64,000 nt of DNA from Anaerosporomusa subterranea (GCF_001611555.1 NZ_LSGP01000017.1:992001-1056000), one strand, 5' to 3'. Counted from the first letter of the stretch, positions 24,870 through 33,751 are shown. Program-made: numbers and translations. Notes: generated from the letters alone by a model not told the origin.

Positions 24870-26081
24870 ATGTATGTTATTATAGGGCAAGGCACGGCTG
24901 GCACAGCGGCCGCTAATGAACTGCGAAAACTGGATAATAATGCTCAGATTACGGTGCTGACCAATGAAACTGACTGCTTTTACAGCCGCATTGACTTACC
25001 AGACATTGTCGCCGGCAAATACCGGCCGGAAGATGCTGTGTTGCAGACGGCTGAGCAATTTAAGGCTAAAGAGATACGCTGTATCATGGGCCATTATGCA
25101 ACCCGGATTCTCCCGGATGAACGGATTGTTGAGCTTTCCTCAGGACAGCGGCTGGGCTACCGCAAACTGTTGCTGGCGACAGGGGCGCGCCCTGTTGCCC
25201 CAAAGCTGGAGGGAATTACTGCCCGAGGTGTGTATAGCTTATGGACCATGGCTCAGGCTGCCGGGATAATAGCTGCGGCGGCTGTTGCGAAATCAGCCGT
25301 TGTCATTGGAGCAGGCTTGATTGGTTTAAAAACAGCGCTGGCGTTAACAAAGCGCGGTTTGCGAGTTACTGTGATTGAAAGAATGGATAGAGTGCTGCCG
25401 CAACAACTTGATGAAGCCGGGGCAGCTATCGTTGAGACCGGCCTAGGCGCGGCAGGGGTGGATTTGCTTACCGGTGTTCAGGTAGATGCTGTGGAGACAC
25501 GTAACGGCAGCGTAATTGGCGTGAGGATGGGTGGGAAGATACTGGCGTGCGATATGGTGATTGTTGCCGCTGGTACCAGACCTAATACCGATTTGGCACA
25601 GGCATCTGGCATCAAAATAGCTGCTGGTATTATCACGGACGAATATCTACAAACTTCAGAAAGAGATATATATGCGGCTGGTGATGTCGCTCAAGTGACT
25701 GATCTGATCAGCAAACAGTCGATTGTATCAGCTACCTGGCCAGCGGCTGTCGAGCAAGGGGAGGTTGCCGCCCGTAATATGGCAGGTGATACAACACCGT
25801 ATCACGGCTATCTGACAATGAACAGTGTAGAAATAGCAGGTATCCCATTGGTTTCAGCCGGCGATGTCACCGGCAGTGACGGAGATGAGATTGTGGCTGT
25901 GCGCAACGAGAACCTTTATAAACGGCTTGTACTTAGGGACAATGTGCTGAAAGGCGTTTTATTGATCGGAGATATCAGGCAGGCAGGAGTATTGGCCGGC
26001 GCTGTCGCTTGTTCAACCAATCTGCAGAGGTACGCGCCGCTTGGAGCATCATTTAGCTTCGTTGACTTGTTAACATTATAG
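24870..26081 (+). CDS. FAD-dependent NAD(P)-linked oxidoreductase (NADH oxidase/rubredoxin reductase-like)
   Basis: 403-residue two-dinucleotide-binding-domain flavoprotein. FAD site IGQGTAGTAAANEL at the N-terminus, NAD(P) site VIGAGLIGLKTALAL near 145-160, and the second FAD motif YAAGDVAQV near 265. ATG at 24870 with GGAGGG upstream; TTG at 24867 is the alternative. No redox Cys pair like that of disulfide reductases is evident. Next to the CooF/CooS-like genes it forms the CooS-CooF-FNOR combination known from other anaerobes, suggesting that electrons are exchanged with NAD(P)H. Confidence 0.86.
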   Translation: MYVIIGQGTAGTAAANELRKLDNNAQITVLTNETDCFYSRIDLPDIVAGKYRPEDAVLQTAEQFKAKEIRCIMGHYATRILPDERIVELSSGQRLGYRKLLLATGARPVAPKLEGITARGVYSLWTMAQAAGIIAAAAVAKSAVVIGAGLIGLKTALALTKRGLRVTVIERMDRVLPQQLDEAGAAIVETGLGAAGVDLLTGVQVDAVETRNGSVIGVRMGGKILACDMVIVAAGTRPNTDLAQASGIKIAAGIITDEYLQTSERDIYAAGDVAQVTDLISKQSIVSATWPAAVEQGEVAARNMAGDTTPYHGYLTMNSVEIAGIPLVSAGDVTGSDGDEIVAVRNENLYKRLVLRDNVLKGVLLIGDIRQAGVLAGAVACSTNLQRYAPLGASFSFVDLLTL

Positions 26082-26091
26082 GAGGGACGGT

Positions 26092-26832
26092 ATGCGGATC
26101 GATAAAGATAAGTGCGCCGGGTGCGGGCAGTGTATTGAATTCTGTACGTTGGGCAATATATCGTCCCGGCGGCGTAATCCGAAGAATTCGAAGCTGTATT
26201 ATGAAATTGATGAAGACGACTGTGTTGACTGTGGGGTTTGTTTACGAGCGGCTGTTTGTTCCGCAGACGCTTTGTTTATGCCAAACTATGAGTGGCCACG
26301 CACCATCCGGTCAGCTTTTAGCGACCCAACGGTGGAACATCGCGAAACCAAAGTGGCCGGGCGGGGTACGGAAGAGATAAAGACGAATGAGATAACTGGG
26401 CGGATCAAACGCGGTTTTGTCGGCATCTCCTGCGAGATGGGGCGGCCAAGTGTCGGCGCTCGCTTTTCCGATATCGAAAAAGTAGCTACAGCGCTGGCAA
26501 GTCTGGGAGTGGAGTTTGAATCTAACAATCCGTGTACAAGGTTGATGGCTGATCCGAAGACCGGTATTTTTAAAGATGAAGTGAAGAACGAAACAGTCCT
26601 TTCTGCGATTATTGAAATGCTTGTACCGCTGGAGAAAATGGCTGAAGTACTAGAAACTATTCGCGGGATAGCCAGCCAAGTTGACTGCGTTTTCAGCGTG
26701 GACTTGATTACCGTTCTCGACGAGGATAATTCAATTCCTACGCTTCCCATTCTGCGCTCTCTGAACTGGCCAGTCCTGCCTAATGGTAAGATGAATACCG
26801 GTCTTGGCCGACCACTGGCGAAGGAGGTTTAG
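26092..26832 (+). CDS. Dicluster ferredoxin fused to an unrecognised C-terminal domain
   Basis: 246 residues. Residues 1-60 hold two Fe-S sets: CAGCGQCIEFC and CVDCGVCLRAAVC; the second has an extra residue before its last Cys. After a linker, residues ~100-246 form a domain I cannot name, beginning GRIKRGFVGISCEMGRPSVG and containing an isolated Cys in NNPCTRL. ATG with GGAGGGACGG upstream, 10 bases after the flavoprotein and 3 bases before the next gene. The context says it is an electron carrier or regulatory subunit of the CooS-like system; the function is unknown. Confidence 0.7.
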   Translation: MRIDKDKCAGCGQCIEFCTLGNISSRRRNPKNSKLYYEIDEDDCVDCGVCLRAAVCSADALFMPNYEWPRTIRSAFSDPTVEHRETKVAGRGTEEIKTNEITGRIKRGFVGISCEMGRPSVGARFSDIEKVATALASLGVEFESNNPCTRLMADPKTGIFKDEVKNETVLSAIIEMLVPLEKMAEVLETIRGIASQVDCVFSVDLITVLDEDNSIPTLPILRSLNWPVLPNGKMNTGLGRPLAKEV

Positions 26833-26835
26833 CTT

Positions 26836-27474
26836 ATGTCGCATACGTTACACCGGCGGGGTACGCCGGAAAATTTGGCCAACGATTTTCCTATGCATGC
26901 CATGCCGGCCCGCGGGTTCAATCATGACGGAGCCAGACCCAAACTGCAGAAGTTTTTGCGGATAGCTCACAAACATCATCCGGTTAATCTCGGGGATGTT
27001 AAACTGGGAAACCAGTTTGTTACCGATTACGATGATCTGCATGAAAATCTTACTATCAGCAGTACCCATGTCGTTTTAGCTGATGCCAATGATCTTACCG
27101 CCCTACTGAGGGAAGTTAAAGAGGCTGAGCTGGGTATGTCTCTTACGGTATCCGGCCTTTTTGATAAATTATTCGAGTGCTGTGCACAGGCAGGGGTCAA
27201 ACCCCATGCAGTCGAACATTCACTTGGTGTCCTGGGGAAAACAGAAAAAATGCCGGAAGAAGATATCTCTCAGGTGACAACCATGTGTGGCCATGGAATG
27301 GTGGCCCAGGGACTGGTCAGACGTTTGATCAGAAAAGTGAAAAAAGGGGAGTTGACACCCGAGAAAGCGGGGATAGAATTAGCTAAACCGTGCCGGTGCG
27401 GTATTTTCAACCCTGTTCGGGCAGCTGAACTGATTGACGATTATTGTGCTTTGTTTAGTGTATCGGTGAAGTAG
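26836..27474 (+). CDS. Unrecognised protein with CGHG and CRCG motifs
   Basis: 212 residues, no signal peptide or membrane segment. The N-terminus is basic and His-rich; the C-terminus contains TTMCGHGMVAQGLVRRLI and, ~35 residues later, AKPCRCGIFNPVRAAELI, which together could bind a metal or cluster (three Cys and one His). GGAGGTTTAGCTT precedes the ATG and the gap from the previous gene is 3 bases, so it is the last gene of the CooF/CooS-like operon. A decayed copy of its 3' third occurs at 33752-33903, so the family has been duplicated in this genome. Confidence 0.65.
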   Translation: MSHTLHRRGTPENLANDFPMHAMPARGFNHDGARPKLQKFLRIAHKHHPVNLGDVKLGNQFVTDYDDLHENLTISSTHVVLADANDLTALLREVKEAELGMSLTVSGLFDKLFECCAQAGVKPHAVEHSLGVLGKTEKMPEEDISQVTTMCGHGMVAQGLVRRLIRKVKKGELTPEKAGIELAKPCRCGIFNPVRAAELIDDYCALFSVSVK

Positions 27475-27512
27475 GTAAGTGCTAATCAAACGTGCCGGTT
27501 TGAAAATAAAAG

Positions 27513-27553
27513 AACCATTTCGCCGCTGTATTCGGGAGAAATGGTTGTTTCTC
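27513..27553 (+). terminator. Terminator after the CooS-like operon
   Basis: AACCATTTC (27513-27521) pairs with GAAATGGTT (27538-27546) followed by GTTTCTCTT. Confidence 0.75.
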
Positions 27554-27585
27554 TTAAAAAGTAACGGGAAATAATAGTGGAGTGC

Positions 27586-27613
27586 TTGACAATCTGAATT
27601 TTCGTGATAAAAT
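27586..27613 (+). promoter_or_regulatory. Promoter of the c-di-GMP riboswitch transcript
   Basis: TTGACA (27586-27591), 16-base spacer, TAAAAT (27608-27613), about 35 bases before the aptamer. Confidence 0.75.
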
Positions 27614-27639
27614 ATGAACTTGTTAAGTACCATATATTA

Positions 27640-27730
27640 CTACATACTTGGGCAAACTTACCGAAAGGTAAGGACGCAAAGCCATGGGTCTACGGACAAG
27701 TGTCTACGACTGCCAGGTTGCTGATTAATT
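27640..27730 (+). promoter_or_regulatory. c-di-GMP-I (GEMM-I) riboswitch aptamer
   Basis: Contains the class signature: GGGCAAAC, a hairpin CTTACCGAAAGGTAAG with GAAA tetraloop, then GGACGCAAAGCC, followed by a second hairpin arm and a 3' segment (GGTTGCTG). These are the conserved blocks of GEMM-I aptamers that bind cyclic di-GMP. A terminator stem follows directly, so this is a transcriptional on/off switch. The next gene is an HD-GYP phosphodiesterase, which implies c-di-GMP feedback on its own removal. Confidence 0.9.
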
Positions 27731-27764
27731 AGCACCAGTCTGTCGACTGGTGCTAATTTTATTA
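27727..27764 (+). terminator. Expression-platform terminator of the c-di-GMP riboswitch
   Basis: AATTAGCACCAGTC (27728-27740 region) / GACTGGTGCTAATT (27744-27757) followed by TTTATT. Its left arm abuts the aptamer's 3' end, so ligand binding can compete with it. Confidence 0.85.
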
Positions 27765-27887
27765 CATTTTGTGCAGTGGAGGATACCCAGTCGTTTTAGC
27801 GGAAGGTAAAGGGAGAGCTCTTTATCAGAATCAGAAACAACTATGCTGTTTGTGGCCTGGAATAACCATTCTAGGTAAAAGCAAATT

Positions 27888-27920
27888 TGCATCTAGTTTA
27901 CGGACTAGGTGCATTTTAAT
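27888..27920 (+). terminator. Second leader hairpin before the HD-GYP gene
   Basis: TGCATCTAGT (27888-27897) pairs with ACTAGGTGCA (27904-27913, one G-U), followed by TTTTAATTT. The remaining ~240 bases to the HD-GYP start (27921-28161) contain no gene or riboswitch I can recognise. Confidence 0.5.
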
Positions 27921-28161
27921 TTCCAGATAGCAAGCCACTCTAAGACTTTCGCTACCGTAAAGGGGAGTAAAAACTCAGGAAGAAACCAAGTAATTTCTTT
28001 CCGACAGTCAAAAGATGAATCGTCTCAATTAGAAGATCCTCGGCTTCCACCCGGAGTCCAAGCTGTAAGCTGAAGTGTGGATTAGGCAATAAGAGAATTG
28101 TGTAATTCTTAAACCAGAAGAAAAAGGTGCGAATTATTAGTTAGAATGGAAGTGAAATTAG

Positions 28162-29232
28162 ATGGGGCGAGCTAGGAAATTGTCTATCTTTACCGCTAGG
28201 CCAGGTATGGTTCTGGCGAATGATATTGTCACAAAAGATGGACAAGTTCTCCTTACGCACGGAATTCAGCTCACTAACCAAAAAATTTATTATCTACTAA
28301 AGAGGCGGATTCCTTTTGTTGATGTCGTTTGTGACAACTGGTTGAGCACAGAGGCGGATTCCGGAGATAAAGCGCAGATCAGTAATCAAACTGATTATTA
28401 CTTGTTCTACCAGGAAACTTTGCAGGCATTTAAGCATGCCTTTGAAACGGCTCGCTTTTCAAAACAGCTTCCTCTAACACTAATTACTAAATTGGTTGAT
28501 TCGCACATCGGACCTTTAATTAATGCACGCTGCTCCATTGGTTACCTCCAGAGAATCCAAGTTCACTGCGATTATACGTATCGACACTCGATTAATGTCT
28601 CCATCATCTCTGGGATCTTAGGAAAATTGGTAGGTATGACTAAGGGGAATTTGAAAGATTTAGTTACGGCTGGCCTTTTACATGATATAGGCAAAGTATC
28701 AATTCCTACAGAAATTTTGAATAAGCCAGGCAGGCTTACCGACCGAGAGATGTTAACGATTAAGACCCATCCTTCTAAGGGGTATGAACTGTTATTGCAA
28801 TCTGACCAAATTGCTGCCGAAATTAAAATCGGGGTTTTGCAACACCATGAACGCATTGACGGCAGCGGTTATCCATTCGGGTTAACTGAAAATCAAATAG
28901 GCTACTATGCTAAAATCATTGCGATTGCAGACATTTATGATGCGATGACTAGTGATAGAATATATCGCAAGCGGCTAAGCCCTTTTTGTGCCGCAGAAAC
29001 AATCGTTCAACAGATGTATACACAACTGGATCCGTTATTGTGTTTAACTTTTTTGCGTCACATCAAAAATTACTTGTCAAGTAGTATGGTATTGTTGAGT
29101 AACGGGCAAAAGGGCGAGGTCGTGTATCTGAACGATCTTTTTACTAGTAAACCAACCATAAAATTGGTAGATGGCACTTACTTAGATCTGCGAGAAAATA
29201 AAACAGTTGAAATAATGGATATCGCAAAGTAG
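28162..29232 (+). CDS. HD-GYP c-di-GMP phosphodiesterase
   Basis: 356 residues. An N-terminal ~70-residue segment (DUF3391-like: F-T-A-R-P-G-M-V-L-A-N-D) is followed by the HD-GYP domain (~130-300) with the metal-site motifs HSINVS, LLHDIGK, HHERIDGSGYP and ADIYDAMTSDR, all intact, so hydrolysis of c-di-GMP is expected. A C-terminal ~60-residue tail (GQKGEVVYL...LDLRENK) is a common extension of these proteins. The c-di-GMP riboswitch ~400 bases upstream probably controls it. A chemoreceptor gene follows 43 bases later. Confidence 0.88.
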   Translation: MGRARKLSIFTARPGMVLANDIVTKDGQVLLTHGIQLTNQKIYYLLKRRIPFVDVVCDNWLSTEADSGDKAQISNQTDYYLFYQETLQAFKHAFETARFSKQLPLTLITKLVDSHIGPLINARCSIGYLQRIQVHCDYTYRHSINVSIISGILGKLVGMTKGNLKDLVTAGLLHDIGKVSIPTEILNKPGRLTDREMLTIKTHPSKGYELLLQSDQIAAEIKIGVLQHHERIDGSGYPFGLTENQIGYYAKIIAIADIYDAMTSDRIYRKRLSPFCAAETIVQQMYTQLDPLLCLTFLRHIKNYLSSSMVLLSNGQKGEVVYLNDLFTSKPTIKLVDGTYLDLRENKTVEIMDIAK

Positions 29233-29275
29233 TCCTGGGTAGTAAAGTTTGACCAATGTAAGGAGTGTTATAAAA

Positions 29276-31309
29276 ATGAAAATCAAAAACATACAAACCC
29301 GATTACTATTTATCTTGTTGCCCCTTATTATCGTGGTATTAGGCGTGCTGTCCGGGGTTAGCTATTATCTCTCACATCAATCATTAACAAGAAGTATTGA
29401 TGCCACAGCCAAGGCGGTGGGAGCAGATTACGGTCAGCGGGTGTATAGTGATATGGAACTTCTGATATCGCAACTGGAGGATCTAGCTAATATCCAAATT
29501 ATCCGTACAGGTAGTGATAAGGGCCAAATTGTTACTGTCATGGCGGAGGCTCAAAAAAGGCTTGGCACTTTTGATGTCATTATTTTCGCTTCGCCTGATG
29601 GTTCAGGCGTTGTCAACACGGGAGCGACCGCTACATACAGCGAGCGCGATTATTTTAAAAAGGTTATTGCCACAAAGAAATTAGTTGTCTCGGATCCATT
29701 AGTTTCCAAAGCAACCGGTAAACTTGCTGTTGTTTTGGCTGTGCCGGTTATGAACAATGGACAGTTGTCCGGGGTCCTGATCGGAACATTTTCTATGGAA
29801 AGACTGAGCGCTGCGATTGCGGAACTGAAGTTTTTGGATACAGGGTACGGTCAACTCGCCGATGATGGCGGCACGATTATTGCCCATCCCGACAGCTCTG
29901 AGCTTGTCGGAAAGTTAAACCTTCGCGAGAAGAAGATCAATGCTGAACTTAAGCTGCAGCAGAGCGAACTTGACGACCGTCTGATCAATCTGTTTAAGGC
30001 GGCAGCCGAATCGGGGAAACAGATGCTGGGAGAATACGCCTTTGTTGACGGCATTACGAGGATCGCGGTAGTCACGCCGGTCGACTTACCAGGCGGTCAA
30101 CGCTGGGTGATGACGGTTGCAGCCCCCAAAGCAGAAGCCACCCAGGAAACTGATACTCTGGCCCGAACGATGCTGATACTTTGTATTGTAGCTTTACTTA
30201 TCACCGTAGTCGCTATTGTCATCATCGCTAAACGGTTCGCTAAACCTATTACGGTGATCAGGGACGAATGTCTACTCTTAGCTCAGGGCGATTTACGGGA
30301 GCGCGTGGCAGAAGTTACTTCAGAAGATGAAATCGGCCAACTAGCGAAAGGCTTCCGGGACATGAGGACGAATTTGCGAGAGCTGGTCGCCAAGGTGAAT
30401 AATCAATCCGAACAGCTTGCAGCTTCTTCAGAAGAGCTGACTGCCAGCGCCGAACAATCAGCCATGGCAGCAAATCAAGTAGCGGTATCGATCAGCGAAG
30501 TGGCAACTGGAGCTGACAAACAAGTTCATGCGATTGATGAAACGACGGCAGTAGTAGAGCAATTGTCGGCTGGCATCCAACAAGTGGCTGCCAATACTAA
30601 CCTTGCGGCAGGAAAGTCGACTCAAGCTGCTGAAACGGCTAAAGCAGGCGGCAATTCTGTTGAGAAAGCTGTTAGCCAAATGACCCAAATTGAACAGACA
30701 GTCAATAATTCTGCGCAAGTAGTTGCCAAGCTCGGTGAGCGATCCAAGGAAATTGGACAGATTGTTGATACTATATCAGGAATTGCCGGACAGACAAATC
30801 TGCTAGCGCTTAACGCCGCCATTGAGGCTGCAAGAGCTGGAGAACAAGGACGAGGCTTTGCTGTAGTCGCCGAAGAAGTCCGTAAGCTTGCCGAACAATC
30901 ACAAGATGCGGCGAAACAGATCGCTACGCTGATCGGCGAAATTCAAGGAGACACAGACCAAGCCGTTGTTGCTATGAGCGCCGGTACACGTGAGGTTAAA
31001 GTTGGGACAGAGGTTGTGACGACCGCTGGTCATGCCTTTAGCGAAATAGCGGTTCTGGTGACAGAAGTCTCAGGTCAAGTGAAAGAGATTTCCGCTGCCA
31101 TTCAGCAGATGGCAAGTGGAAGTCAGCAAATTGTATCATCAGTGAAAGAAATCGATGAACTAAGTAAAAATGCGGCAGGGGAAGCCCAAACAGTATCAGC
31201 GGCTACAGAAGAGCAATCAGCTTCGATGGAAGAAATTGCTTCATCTAGTCAGAGTCTTGCCCATTTGGCCCAGGAACTCCAAGAAGCTGTTAGTAAGTTT
31301 CGTGTTTAG
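29276..31309 (+). CDS. Methyl-accepting chemotaxis protein (dCache-type sensor)
   Basis: 677-residue transmembrane chemoreceptor. Membrane helix at ~10-32, extracytoplasmic double-Cache-type sensor (~35-285, with [15 protein letters not shown]), second helix ~293-318, HAMP (~318-370), then the signalling domain with the hairpin tip [31 protein letters not shown]-type sequence (~495-525). The start is the ATG at 29276 with AAGGAGTG upstream. No C-terminal CheR-tethering pentapeptide. Close in its signalling domain to the receptor at 35845. Confidence 0.92.
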   Translation: MKIKNIQTRLLFILLPLIIVVLGVLSGVSYYLSHQSLTRSIDATAKAVGADYGQRVYSDMELLISQLEDLANIQIIRTGSDKGQIVTVMAEAQKRLGTFDVIIFASPDGSGVVNTGATATYSERDYFKKVIATKKLVVSDPLVSKATGKLAVVLAVPVMNNGQLSGVLIGTFSMERLSAAIAELKFLDTGYGQLADDGGTIIAHPDSSELVGKLNLREKKINAELKLQQSELDDRLINLFKAAAESGKQMLGEYAFVDGITRIAVVTPVDLPGGQRWVMTVAAPKAEATQETDTLARTMLILCIVALLITVVAIVIIAKRFAKPITVIRDECLLLAQGDLRERVAEVTSEDEIGQLAKGFRDMRTNLRELVAKVNNQSEQLAASSEELTASAEQSAMAANQVAVSISEVATGADKQVHAIDETTAVVEQLSAGIQQVAANTNLAAGKSTQAAETAKAGGNSVEKAVSQMTQIEQTVNNSAQVVAKLGERSKEIGQIVDTISGIAGQTNLLALNAAIEAARAGEQGRGFAVVAEEVRKLAEQSQDAAKQIATLIGEIQGDTDQAVVAMSAGTREVKVGTEVVTTAGHAFSEIAVLVTEVSGQVKEISAAIQQMASGSQQIVSSVKEIDELSKNAAGEAQTVSAATEEQSASMEEIASSSQSLAHLAQELQEAVSKFRV

Positions 31310-31344
31310 TCGATGATTTAGCAAGAAAGAATATTTGATAAAGT

Positions 31345-31392
31345 AAAATGCCCATGACCAACTTTGCTAACAGTAGGTCATGGGCATTTTAT
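31345..31392. terminator. Bidirectional terminator between convergent genes
   Basis: AAAATGCCCATGACC (31345-31359) / GGTCATGGGCATTTT (31376-31390), perfect 15-base stem with A/T flanks that give a T tract on either strand. A related hairpin occurs at 33957-34000. Confidence 0.9.
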
Positions 31393-31397
31393 GTTTC

Positions 31398-32204
31398 TTA
31401 TCGTCCTGCAAAAGAATCGCCAGAGCCTTCTAATCTTAGCAGAGACTTTGTTTGTGCAGAACCGAACTCGGTCATGTATTTCCAGTAACGCTTTGGCATA
31501 TGACTCATGCGACAGGTAGGATTGTGACGTCCCTGAATCTCGATCGTATCATAGAAAAGTCGCCACAGGTCGCGAAAAGATTGTTCCTGCTCATCTGGTT
31601 CGGGCAGCTCGAGAGCATCAATGGGGATAACGGCAGACTGATAGGGTTGGTATGCTAGTGCCATGGCATGAGTTCTATCATAGATTAAAAAACGTTCTTC
31701 CGGATAGCGTTCGCAGAAATGCTGCGTGAGCAGGGGGAGTACGTAATTCTTCGGCTCCATTTCAGCCACGAGGACGTTGTTGCAGACAGAAAAACGCAGA
31801 AAGCCTTTCAGCAGGTGACTTTCATTGTGCAAGTGCTTGACAGCTTTATTGAGCGTATTGACCACATCGTCAGTCAGCATGCTCATCACCGACGGACCGC
31901 AGCGGTAGCCCATGCGCAGGAATAACAAGATGTGAAGTTCCTTTTGAGTAAGACAGGTTAAAAAGGCATGCCGTACGAAGTCTAATGCAGCAATGCCCAT
32001 TTTCTTTGGAATAGAAGCAAGCACCCGGTTTGATTTTTGAAAATCAGTCGTAATCTCTTTTGCAGGGAAAAGTAGGGTCTGGGGTGTGTCTGGCAGAAGA
32101 ATATCGGTTGGAATCTCTTTTTTATCATAACTTTCAAACACGCAGCACAGCAGTCCGTCAAAGCTTCCATCATAACGATACATCAGATTGGAATTGCTAA
32201 GCAT
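31398..32204 (-). CDS. TIGR03915-family putative DNA repair protein (DUF4130)
   Basis: 268 residues. It begins YRYDGSFDGLLCCVFESY, the hallmark opening of the TIGR03915/DUF4130 family, and ends with the conserved PKRYWKYMTEF region, with RHNPTCRMSHMPKRYW near 235-250. These proteins are paired with the TIGR03916 radical SAM protein and annotated as DNA repair or modification; the reaction is unknown. AGGAGG precedes the ATG, and the start overlaps the 3' end of the radical SAM gene by 22 bases, so the two are co-translated from the LexA-box promoter at 33669-33697. Confidence 0.85.
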   Translation of the reverse strand: MLSNSNLMYRYDGSFDGLLCCVFESYDKKEIPTDILLPDTPQTLLFPAKEITTDFQKSNRVLASIPKKMGIAALDFVRHAFLTCLTQKELHILLFLRMGYRCGPSVMSMLTDDVVNTLNKAVKHLHNESHLLKGFLRFSVCNNVLVAEMEPKNYVLPLLTQHFCERYPEERFLIYDRTHAMALAYQPYQSAVIPIDALELPEPDEQEQSFRDLWRLFYDTIEIQGRHNPTCRMSHMPKRYWKYMTEFGSAQTKSLLRLEGSGDSFAGR

Positions 32205-33523
32205 TTTCGTGTGTCCTCCTGTGATGATATAGACGACTGGATCATCAATGGTTGCTCGAATAGAGAGAGCTGTTCTGACGTTGACTGTAGGGGGAAGCTT
32301 TGGTGAACCATAGCCAACGTCTTTTCAGATAGTAACGACCGCAGCACCGCATCCTGCGAGATTTTCAAGTCGGCCGCGGCTTTGCCGCCGCAGGTGATAA
32401 AATACTGCGCTCGCTTAAGGACAACCCCCAGCTTTTTCAAATCATTGAGACTGAGGGTAGCTGTGCGGCGGGCTGTAACAATTCGCATTGCGCTATTTAC
32501 ACCGATGCCCGGCACCCGCAGTAAGTCACCATAGGGGGCTCGATTTATGTTCACCGGAAAGAATTCCCGATGATTGAGCGCCCAGTTGCATTTAGGGTCG
32601 ATATAGGGATTAAAAGTTTGGTTATTCTTGTCTAAGAGCTCGTTTGCCGCGAAGCCATAAAATCGCAGCAACCAGTCAGCCTGATAAAGCCTGTGTTCTC
32701 GCAAAAGTGGCGGTTTGGTATCTAGGGTCGGTAGCAGAGCATTTTCGGTCACAGGCATATAGGCAGAGAAAAAGACGCGCTTAAGCTTATATTTCTTATA
32801 AAGACCTTCAGTTAAATTTAAAATTTGCCAATCGGTGTCTGGCGTAGCGCCGACAATCATCTGGGTACTCTGACCGGCAGGAACAAACTTTGGCGCATGC
32901 CGATACTTGATGATATCTGTGGAACTCTCTTGTATCCGATTTTTGATATATCCCATCGGCGCCAAAATGGAATGCTTTGACTTGTCGGGTGCAAGCAGTT
33001 GCAAACTGCGTTGGGAAGGCAGCTCGATATTTACGCTCATGCGGTCTGCCAACATGCCAAGCTGGGCGATTAGCGCGCTGTCTGTCCCGGGAATGGCTTT
33101 TGCGTGGATGTATCCGGAAAACCGGTATTCCTGCCGCAGGATGCGCAGCGCCTCAATCATTTGCTCTGAGGTATAGTCAGGATTTTTCAGTACACCAGAG
33201 CTCAAGAAAAGTCCCTCTATGTAATTGCGCCGATAAAAATTGATGGTCAGCTCTGCCAATTCGCGTGGCGTGAAGGAAGCCCGCGGCGTGTCATTTGATT
33301 TACGGTTAACGCAGTATTTACAATCATAGGTGCAAGCATTGCTCATCAGCACCTTTAATAATGAAATGCAGCGCCCGTCCCCGGCAAAGCTGTGACAAAT
33401 ACCACTGGCTGCCGCGCTGCCAATTCCTCCGGCTGTCGCCTTTTTATTCACTCCGCTGGAAGTGCAAGCAACATCATATTTAGCTGCGTCGGTCAAGATT
33501 TTCAACTTGTCAAAAACATCCAC
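32183..33523 (-). CDS. TIGR03916-family radical SAM DNA repair/modification protein
   Basis: 446 residues. The radical SAM [4Fe-4S] motif is CTYDCKYC (CxxxCxxC) near residue 64-71. The C-terminal part contains a helix-hairpin-helix DNA-binding motif (LLRVPGIGVNSAMRIV, ~340-356). GTG start at 33523 with AAGGAG nine bases upstream. First gene of a two-gene minus-strand operon with the TIGR03915 protein. A LexA-type box within its promoter supports a role in the DNA-damage response; the lesion or modification handled is not established. Confidence 0.88.
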   Translation of the reverse strand: MDVFDKLKILTDAAKYDVACTSSGVNKKATAGGIGSAAASGICHSFAGDGRCISLLKVLMSNACTYDCKYCVNRKSNDTPRASFTPRELAELTINFYRRNYIEGLFLSSGVLKNPDYTSEQMIEALRILRQEYRFSGYIHAKAIPGTDSALIAQLGMLADRMSVNIELPSQRSLQLLAPDKSKHSILAPMGYIKNRIQESSTDIIKYRHAPKFVPAGQSTQMIVGATPDTDWQILNLTEGLYKKYKLKRVFFSAYMPVTENALLPTLDTKPPLLREHRLYQADWLLRFYGFAANELLDKNNQTFNPYIDPKCNWALNHREFFPVNINRAPYGDLLRVPGIGVNSAMRIVTARRTATLSLNDLKKLGVVLKRAQYFITCGGKAAADLKISQDAVLRSLLSEKTLAMVHQSFPLQSTSEQLSLFEQPLMIQSSISSQEDTRKCLAIPI

Positions 33524-33583
33524 GCAGAACAGCTCCTTATTTATCCGATGACCAAATCACTCTAAGGCTTCCTTACATGAACG

Positions 33584-33645
33584 AGTGCCCCGAAAAGGGA
33601 GCTTCCGGCTTAACAAAATCATAGATTTCGGGCCTTAGTCTACGA
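33584..33645. repeat. Intergenic repeat family 2, copy 1
   Basis: About 62 bases closely matching 43782-43842 without gaps: CCCC(T/G)AAAAGGGAGC, CTTCGGCTTAAC, (A/G)AAATC(A/G)TAGATTTCG, CTNAGTCTA. It folds into three small hairpins (CCCC/GGGG, AGCTTCCGGCTT, AAATCATAGATTT). It lies in the 5' leader of the minus-strand radical SAM gene. Confidence 0.75.
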
Positions 33646-33668
33646 GCGGCTAGGTGTCACTTATTTAT

Positions 33669-33697
33669 ATTATAGAACATATGTTCTGGGACTGCAA
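33669..33697 (-). promoter_or_regulatory. LexA-controlled promoter of the radical SAM/TIGR03915 operon
   Basis: Read on the minus strand: TTGCAG (33697-33692), 17-base spacer, TATAAT (33674-33669). The spacer contains the perfect palindrome AGAACATATGTTCT (33674-33687), which fits the Gram-positive LexA/DinR box GAAC-N4-GTTC. Repressor binding would block RNA polymerase, so the operon should be induced by DNA damage. Confidence 0.85.
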
Positions 33698-33751
33698 AGG
33701 CTTTTTAGAAAAATTTTCTTGGCAATTATTTAAATAAAGTATATGATTAAT

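Noticed and set aside
27921-28161. Second riboswitch between the c-di-GMP switch and the HD-GYP gene
   Set aside because: No conserved aptamer core could be found; only scattered short hairpins.
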